From Dehalococcoidales bacterium (GTDB lineage: Bacteria > Chloroflexota > Dehalococcoidia > Dehalococcoidales > DAOVUZ01): a stretch of DNA of 9,437 nt. The DNA is taken from NCBI GenBank assembly GCA_030632305.1, contig DAOVUZ010000017.1:1-9437 (forward strand), in the 5' to 3' direction. A model generated the notes under the pieces. The model made no database searches. It saw only the letters and a list, made by a program, of their open reading frames with translations, and had not been told where the DNA came from. Position 1 is the first letter of the stretch. Each line of letters opens with the position of its first letter. Of this stretch, positions 5,597 through 9,437 are shown one piece after another. The position numbers were made by a program, and so were the translations under genes.

Positions 5597-6486
5597 TTGC
5601 TTTCAGCTCCGTCCAGGATGTTAGCCGCTGCTAAATACGATTCGGGTTCCGCCCCGGCACAAGGGGTAAATAGCTGCATTCCGTATTCCTCAACACCATA
5701 ACTGCCGATGAGTTCCTGTATCTCAGGTGAGGCGAGGAAATCTATCAGATTTTCTGCCATTTCGGCATTGGTTTTTTGATGCTTCTTAGGGCTTATGGCA
5801 ATGGCGCAATAGACATTGAGCAGTATATCTCCCTCGCCCACAATTGGCACCAGGTCTATCTTACCCTTGTAAGCCAGGAAAGTCCCCATATCGGTAAGGG
5901 TGTAGGCTTGCTTTTCACTGGCCATCATTAGGGCTGGTCCCATCCCTATTCCAGCTTCTATGTACCATTCTCCAGCCTGTTGAATCGTTTCATAGTCAAA
6001 GCCGACTATTTCCCAGATAGCTTTCTCCTTTTCATGCGTTCCTGAATCATCTCCCCTGGAGACAAAGCTTCCGTTTCCTGTTTCCATCAGCTTCTTGAAA
6101 GCCTCTTCCGGGCTCAGGCCTTTAATTCCTGCCGGGTCAGTCTCTGGTCCCACGATGAGGAAATAGTTATAAGCGAAGGGGACTCGTTCTACACCGTAAC
6201 CATCGGTTACGAACTGCTCCTCGTGAGCTTTAGAATGGATGACGATAACATCTACATCTCCCCTCCTGCCGTATTCCAGGGCTTTGCCAGTTCCGGTGTA
6301 AATGATGTCCAGCTCTACGCCATACTTCTTCTCAAACTTTGGCTCCAGGTAGCTCCACAATCCGGTGTCATAGAGGCTTGTTGTCGTGGCTACTCTCACT
6401 GCTGAAGTTGCACACCCCACCATTCCCCCGATGAGGCTAAGGAGTGCTATCCCCGCCATTAAGGAACTAATTGCTTTATTTCTCAT
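5593..6486 (-). CDS. tupA: Tungstate-binding lipoprotein of the Tup ABC transporter
   Basis: Substrate-binding protein of the TupABC importer, a high-affinity tungstate system in characterised species. I choose the ATG at 6486, which gives 297 residues beginning MRNKAISSLMAGIALLSL, a classical signal peptide ending in the lipobox-like MVGC with Cys25 as lipid anchor. Mature-protein motifs are VATTTSLYDTGL at about 32-43 (the TTTS oxyanion-binding segment of TupA), GTGKALEYGRRGDVDV at about 65-80, and SRGDDSGTHEKE at about 143-154. This start has Shine-Dalgarno GAGGTG 7 nt upstream, buried in a hairpin. A longer frame from an ATG at 6531 adds 15 residues and also has a good Shine-Dalgarno, but its N-terminus would be atypical. 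tupB overlaps the stop. Molybdate or another tetrahedral oxyanion is the alternative ligand. Confidence 0.93.
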   Translation of the reverse strand: MRNKAISSLMAGIALLSLIGGMVGCATSAVRVATTTSLYDTGLWSYLEPKFEKKYGVELDIIYTGTGKALEYGRRGDVDVIVIHSKAHEEQFVTDGYGVERVPFAYNYFLIVGPETDPAGIKGLSPEEAFKKLMETGNGSFVSRGDDSGTHEKEKAIWEIVGFDYETIQQAGEWYIEAGIGMGPALMMASEKQAYTLTDMGTFLAYKGKIDLVPIVGEGDILLNVYCAIAISPKKHQKTNAEMAENLIDFLASPEIQELIGSYGVEEYGMQLFTPCAGAEPESYLAAANILDGAESN

Positions 6487-6513
6487 AAAAAAGCACCTCA
6501 AAGGAGGTGCTTT
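6487..6513 (-). promoter_or_regulatory. Terminator-like hairpin sequestering the tupA Shine-Dalgarno
   Basis: On the minus strand AAAGCACCTC (6513-6504) and GAGGTGCTTT (6499-6490) form a perfect 10-bp stem with a CTTT loop, running into six T's (6492-6487) that touch the tupA ATG. This has the shape of an intrinsic terminator. The 3' arm contains GAGGTG, positioned 7 nt before the start as Shine-Dalgarno, so folding would block both transcription and initiation. It looks like the output module of the upstream leader structure. Confidence 0.75.
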
Positions 6514-6515
6514 GA

Positions 6516-6526
6516 CACTATAAGTG
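6516..6526. promoter_or_regulatory. Short palindrome CACT-ATA-AGTG
   Basis: A perfect 4-bp inverted repeat with a 3-nt spacer sits between the upstream candidate start (6531) and the SD-blocking hairpin. It could be a small RNA stem competing in the leader fold, or a protein site. No known regulator motif is recognised. Confidence 0.25.
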
Positions 6527-6537
6527 CCCATAGCTAG

Positions 6538-6640
6538 CTCTCCTTTTCAAATACGGGAGGCACCACTGTTTCCGGTGATACCCTATCGGCCAGTCTCCAT
6601 AGGTATACCTTTAGGAGAACAGACTCGGAGAGAGGGACTT
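6538..6640 (-). ncRNA. Candidate Moco/Tuco-type riboswitch aptamer in the tupA leader
   Basis: About 100 nt upstream of tupA look like a structured RNA. CUCUCC (6632-6627) can pair with GGAGAG (6543-6538) as a closing stem. Inside, CUCC/GGAG encloses an AGG-UAUA-CCU hairpin (about 6617-6595). A second arm, GGG-UAU-CACC ... GGUG-CCU-CCC (about 6583-6555), carries a GGAAAC loop that includes a GAAA. The sequence, size and position before a tungsten/molybdenum transporter recall the molybdenum/tungsten-cofactor riboswitch family (Rfam RF01055), but I matched it from memory and by eye. The closing stem would cover the Shine-Dalgarno of the upstream candidate start, and a terminator-like hairpin follows. 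It could instead be a different, undescribed leader. Confidence 0.55.
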
Positions 6641-6668
6641 AATTTTTATCTAAATCATACTATATCGT

Positions 6669-6697
6669 ATTCTACTTCCCTCGTTTTTCATAGTCAT
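6669..6697 (-). promoter_or_regulatory. Possible internal promoter for the tup leader
   Basis: Minus-strand ATGACT (6692-6697), a 17-bp spacer and TAGAAT (6669-6674) give a moderate sigma70 match lying in the 3' end of the small Cys4 gene; the -10 includes its TAG stop. Transcripts from here would contain the whole candidate aptamer. Other A/T-rich -10-like words (TATAGT, TATGAT) follow nearby, so the exact start is uncertain. Confidence 0.35.
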
Positions 6698-6836
6698 GAC
6701 ACCGGGTGGCGTTGGGACGCTCCGGGTTATGGCATGCCCCACGCCAATCCCACTTGCAGCTATCACACAGGAATATGTTCATTCCTAGTGCCTTCTTTAT
6801 CTTGAGCTTAAACTGTTGTCCCCAGGTGGGCTTCAT
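6672..6836 (-). CDS. Small Cys4 protein upstream of the tup leader
   Basis: A 54-codon minus-strand frame not matching any family I can name. The protein is basic at its N-terminus (MKPTWGQQFKLKIKKALG), followed by a compact module with Cys24, Cys27, Cys35 and Cys46 (CDSC, ACH, RCHDY). The spacing is Cx2C-x7-CH-x10-CH, with two Trp and an NPERPN segment. Four cysteines with adjacent histidines suggest a bound zinc ion or iron-sulfur cluster; this is inference. The ATG at 6836 has AGGA about 9 nt upstream and a strong promoter (6865-6893) in front; an internal ATG at 6782, with AAGG 8 nt upstream, would give 36 residues that keep all four Cys. It is transcribed toward tupABC and may be co-expressed with it through the leader. 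Regular cysteine spacing and good expression signals argue that it is real. Confidence 0.6.
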   Translation of the reverse strand: MKPTWGQQFKLKIKKALGMNIFLCDSCKWDWRGACHNPERPNATRCHDYEKRGK

Positions 6837-6864
6837 CTTTAACTGTCCTGAAGTACTCCTTGAT

Positions 6865-6893
6865 AATATATCAGGTTAGATGTTATCTGGCAA
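6865..6893 (-). promoter_or_regulatory. Promoter of the small Cys4 gene / tup region
   Basis: Minus-strand TTGCCA (6888-6893), a 17-bp spacer and TATATT (6865-6870) each match consensus at five of six positions with ideal spacing. The start would be near 6858, about 22 nt before the ATG at 6836. A palindrome TGATA-ATA-TATCA (6861-6873) covers the -10 and could be an operator. Confidence 0.6.
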
Positions 6894-6939
6894 CAATTGT
6901 GGTAAAATATAGCCAGCTTTAGTGGAAGGATAATTTACT

Positions 6940-7890
6940 ATGGCCACCCCACAGCTAAAAAAAGAAGAACAGCAACTGAATCTGGAGTCGCTTACCTTGG
7001 GTGACCTGACCTGGGTCAACATCGAGGGGGCGACGGAACGTGAGATAGAGTATCTGGCTCAAAATTACCCCTTTCACCCCTTGGATTTGGATGATTGTCT
7101 CAGCCGGATACAGCGACCTAAAATAGATGAATATAAAGACTACCTGTTTTTAGTCTTCCACCTCCCTATATTTAATGAAGCGGTACGGGTAACCACGCCC
7201 AGCCAGCTATCGGTGTTTATTTCTGGGAAATATCTGATTACCCTGCACAAGGGGGATCTTAAACCGCTGGTAAAGCTGTTCCGGGAATGCCAGATTGATG
7301 AAGAATCACGGCAGGAATATTTCAGCCGGGGCTCTGGCTATCTCCTTTACCGTATAATTGATAGGCTGGTTGACTACAGCCTGCCGATACTAAATAAGAT
7401 TGGTGACAATATTGAGAATGTTGAAGATAATATCTTCTCCAACGGAGTGCGGGGTGCAATAAGGGAAATCTCTATACTTCGCCGTGATATTATCTCCTTC
7501 CGCCGTATCATCTGGCCAATGAGAGCCGTCATCGGCACTCTGGAACCAAAGATTCGCCGTTTTACCAAGATGGATATGGCGGTTTACTTCGGAGATGTAA
7601 CTGACCACATGGATAAGATTTGGGATGCCTTAGATGAGTATAAAGAGGTAATTGAAGGGCTGAACGATACCCATGATTCGCTGGCCACTAATCGCACCAA
7701 CGAGGTCATGCGAATGCTGACCATCATTGCTACCATCTTGCTACCTATTACTGTGGTGGCAAGTATCTTTGGAATGAACATCCCATTGCCTTTCCAGAAT
7801 TCCAGCTACTCGTTGCTATTTGTATTCCTTATCTGCCTGGTCATTGTTAGCGGTATGCTCTACTTCTTCCGTCGCCAGCACTGGATTTAG
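6940..7890 (+). CDS. corA: CorA family Mg2+/divalent cation channel
   Basis: 316-residue CorA-type channel of the cytoplasmic membrane, expected to be a pentamer importing Mg2+ (Co2+ or Ni2+ also carried by some members). The large N-terminal cytoplasmic domain (about 1-255) includes the long stalk helix. It is followed by TM1 at about 256-277, ending in the signature GMN (278-280), and TM2 at about 290-309 with a basic C-terminal tail (RRQHWI). The periplasmic loop after GMN reads IPLPFQNSSYS and lacks the MPE(L) sequence common in CorA, which may mark a divergent subgroup. The ATG at 6940 follows AAGGA with 9 nt spacing; TAAAAT at 6903-6908 may be its -10 but I see no clear -35. yhhQ follows after 33 bp, suggesting an operon. 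Confidence 0.94.
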   Translation: MATPQLKKEEQQLNLESLTLGDLTWVNIEGATEREIEYLAQNYPFHPLDLDDCLSRIQRPKIDEYKDYLFLVFHLPIFNEAVRVTTPSQLSVFISGKYLITLHKGDLKPLVKLFRECQIDEESRQEYFSRGSGYLLYRIIDRLVDYSLPILNKIGDNIENVEDNIFSNGVRGAIREISILRRDIISFRRIIWPMRAVIGTLEPKIRRFTKMDMAVYFGDVTDHMDKIWDALDEYKEVIEGLNDTHDSLATNRTNEVMRMLTIIATILLPITVVASIFGMNIPLPFQNSSYSLLFVFLICLVIVSGMLYFFRRQHWI

Positions 7891-7923
7891 TTACGGCCGG
7901 ATGTAGAAGGCAAAGGCTTTGAA

Positions 7924-8589
7924 ATGAATGTCTCGCACCGCTTTGTGATTATTGCTGCCATCTTCGTCACCTGTCTGATCACAGCCAATATCATTGCCGT
8001 AAAGGTGATAAGCCTCGGTCCCTTCGTCCTGCCTGCAGCCATAATTATTTTCCCCCTGAGCTATATCTTTGGTGACATACTCACCGAGGTCTATGGCTAT
8101 CGCTGGGCGAGGAAGGTTATCTGGTTAGGCTTCGTTTGCAACCTCATCTTCGTCATCTTTATCTGGGTGGGGCAGGTTCTACCCCCGGCTTCTTTTTGGG
8201 AAGGGCAGGAGGCTTATGTGCGTATCTTGGGCTATGCGCCGAGATTGCTCATTGCTTCCTTTTGTGGCTACCTCGTTGGCGAGTTTGCTAACTCCTTCGT
8301 CCTGGCTAAGATGAAGATTAAGACAAAGGGGCGCTGGCTGTGGAGCAGGACTATTGGCTCTACCATAGTGGGGCAGGGGCTGGACACCTTGGTATTTATT
8401 ACATTAGCCTTCATCGGCACCCCTTCGTTTGTGGTTATGATGATTTTATATCACTGGCTGGCGAAGACTGGTATTGAAGTCATTGCTACTCCGTTTACCT
8501 ACGCCGTGGTCAACTTCTTGAAGAAAAAAGAGGCGATTGATACCTATGACTACCAAACAAATTTTAACCCCTTCCTCGTCTCAGATTAG
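7924..8589 (+). CDS. yhhQ: Queuosine precursor transporter (YhhQ / VUT family)
   Basis: 221-residue polytopic membrane protein of the YhhQ family (DUF165, vitamin-uptake-transporter type), which in E. coli imports queuosine precursors used to modify tRNA wobble guanosine. About six hydrophobic segments are visible: 6-27, 33-52, 64-84, 105-127, 147-165 and 168-196. Family motifs are YIFGDILTEVYGY at 47-59, with acidic residues inside the membrane, and SRTIGSTIVGQGLDT at 141-155. The length is typical. The ATG at 7924 follows AAAGG with 7 nt spacing. It lies 33 bp after corA and 40 bp before the MBL gene, so co-transcription is likely; I see no functional link between Mg2+ uptake and queuosine. 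Substrate (preQ0, preQ1 or queuine) cannot be decided from sequence. Confidence 0.92.
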   Translation: MNVSHRFVIIAAIFVTCLITANIIAVKVISLGPFVLPAAIIIFPLSYIFGDILTEVYGYRWARKVIWLGFVCNLIFVIFIWVGQVLPPASFWEGQEAYVRILGYAPRLLIASFCGYLVGEFANSFVLAKMKIKTKGRWLWSRTIGSTIVGQGLDTLVFITLAFIGTPSFVVMMILYHWLAKTGIEVIATPFTYAVVNFLKKKEAIDTYDYQTNFNPFLVSD

Positions 8590-8629
8590 GAATGGGTCAA
8601 ATCCCCTGGAGGAGGGTTATCAATAGACG

Positions 8630-9400
8630 ATGAATGTTCAGGTCTTGGGTGCACACAACTGCGAATCACAAGATTCAAAGCTCATCAGTCTGTTAATAGA
8701 TGATGTCCTGGCTATAGATGCTGGTGGGCTTACCTCCAGCCTATCATTTGCGGCTCAGCAAAAACTTAAGGCAATCCTGCTCACCCATCATCACTACGAC
8801 CATGTTAGAGATGTCCCGACTATAGCCATGAATTTTGCTTTACAGGGCAGCACTATCAATATCTACTCGACACAGTCGGTATATGATGCCCTTACTACCC
8901 ACTTGCTGAATGATAGGCTTTATCCTGATTTTCTGAAGCAGCCTCAGGGGAAGCCGGCAGTTAAGTTTACCACAGTGGAACCGCATAAACCCGAGCCAGT
9001 TGAAGGCTACAGTATCCTGGCTGTCCCGGTGAATCACTCTGAGCTTACTGTTGGCTATCAGGTTACCTCTGCTGATGGTAAAGCAGTATTCTATACCAGT
9101 GATACCGGCCCGGGCTTGACTGACTGCTGGCAGAAAGTATCACCCCAGCTGCTTATTATCGAGGTTACCCTGCCCAATAAGTATGAACAATATGCTAAAG
9201 AGGCGGGGCACCTTACCCCGGCTCTGCTCCAGCAGGAGCTGGCCAGCTTTCATCAGCTTAAGGGCTACCTGCCTCAGGTAGTTCTGGTTCATATGAGTCC
9301 AAATCTGGAGAAGGAAATAGCGGCTGAAGTAGCTGCCGTAGCCAGAGCGTTAAATAATCCAATCGCCCTAGCCTATGAGGGAATGCAACTTAACCTGTAA
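8630..9400 (+). CDS. MBL-fold metallo-hydrolase, possibly class II cyclic-nucleotide phosphodiesterase-like
   Basis: 256-residue cytoplasmic metallo-beta-lactamase-fold protein. The metal-binding motif is THHHYDH, giving HxHxDH at His53, His55, Asp57 and His58; further ligands are likely His136 (NHSE), Asp158 (YTSDTG) and His221 (VHMSP), so a complete two-metal site is present. The N-terminus (MNVQVLGAHNCESQDS) and the TSDTG and HMSP segments recall class II 3',5'-cyclic nucleotide phosphodiesterases and RNase Z-like hydrolases, but the substrate is not clear. An in-frame TAG at 8624-8626 fixes the ATG at 8630 as the earliest start. The strong GGAGGAGGG at 8608-8616 lies 13 nt away, further than usual, so the start is slightly uncertain. 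The gene is last in the corA-yhhQ group and is followed by 37 bp with no terminator I can see. Confidence 0.88.
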   Translation: MNVQVLGAHNCESQDSKLISLLIDDVLAIDAGGLTSSLSFAAQQKLKAILLTHHHYDHVRDVPTIAMNFALQGSTINIYSTQSVYDALTTHLLNDRLYPDFLKQPQGKPAVKFTTVEPHKPEPVEGYSILAVPVNHSELTVGYQVTSADGKAVFYTSDTGPGLTDCWQKVSPQLLIIEVTLPNKYEQYAKEAGHLTPALLQQELASFHQLKGYLPQVVLVHMSPNLEKEIAAEVAAVARALNNPIALAYEGMQLNL

Positions 9401-9437
9401 GAATAACTTGCCCCCTTTTAGCCGGCTATGATGGAAA

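Noticed and set aside
6538..6640. Mg2+ (M-box) or cobalamin riboswitch
   Set aside because: corA is adjacent but on the other strand, and the conserved M-box and B12-box sequences are not seen.
6524..6805. Plus-strand 93-codon frame opposite the tupA leader
   Set aside because: No family resemblance or credible start signal; it overlaps the leader RNA and the Cys4 frame, both better supported on the minus strand.
9401..9437. Start of another gene (ATGATGG near 9428)
   Set aside because: Only a few codons are visible and no Shine-Dalgarno precedes them, so it cannot be supported.
1..9437. CRISPR array, insertion sequence or rRNA
   Set aside because: No spaced repeats, transposase motifs, terminal inverted repeats around a gene, or rRNA-like sequence were found.

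Overview
The window reads as ordinary, gene-dense bacterial chromosome with one small accessory patch. The organism cannot be named from the sequence. An archaeal-type dUTPase, a tungstate-type (Tup) ABC transporter, balanced base composition and Shine-Dalgarno/sigma70-like signals would suit an anaerobic bacterium such as a Dehalococcoidia-type Chloroflexota. That assignment is inference.

Left part (1-2035): the 3' end of a dCMP deaminase gene is followed by an archaeal-type dut on the same strand. Both enzymes would produce dUMP, the precursor of dTMP. Between them lie alternating CTCACCC/GGGTGAG segments and an extended -10 promoter overlapped by a palindrome. A lipid kinase of the diacylglycerol-kinase (YegS/BmrU) family converges on dut, leaving 4 bp between them. 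A DegV/FakB fatty-acid-binding protein gene starts divergently from the kinase, with a consensus promoter and eight G's directly against its start codon.

Middle (3048-3800, minus strand): a 72-nt tRNA with a CAT anticodon has its own promoter, which lies inside the decayed tail of an XRE-type helix-turn-helix reading frame. Upstream sits an A/T-rich orphan gene of 115 codons with a very strong promoter and Shine-Dalgarno and an operator-like direct repeat. Its protein resembles the helical N-terminal domain found ahead of TIR-like and other effector domains in bacterial defence proteins. This stretch looks like a small island or its remains.

Tungstate locus (3809-6893, minus strand): transcription order is a promoter, a previously unlisted 54-codon Cys4 small protein, a structured leader of about 150 nt, then tupA, tupB and tupC, ending in a hairpin at the tupC stop. 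The leader resembles a molybdenum/tungsten-cofactor (Moco/Tuco) riboswitch. It ends in a perfect terminator-like hairpin whose 3' arm is the Shine-Dalgarno of the likely tupA start. This is the most interesting part of the window.

Right part (6940-9400, plus strand): corA (Mg2+/divalent cation channel), yhhQ (queuosine-precursor transporter family) and an MBL-fold hydrolase follow each other with gaps of 33 and 40 bp and probably form an operon. The last 37 bases hold no recognisable complete feature.
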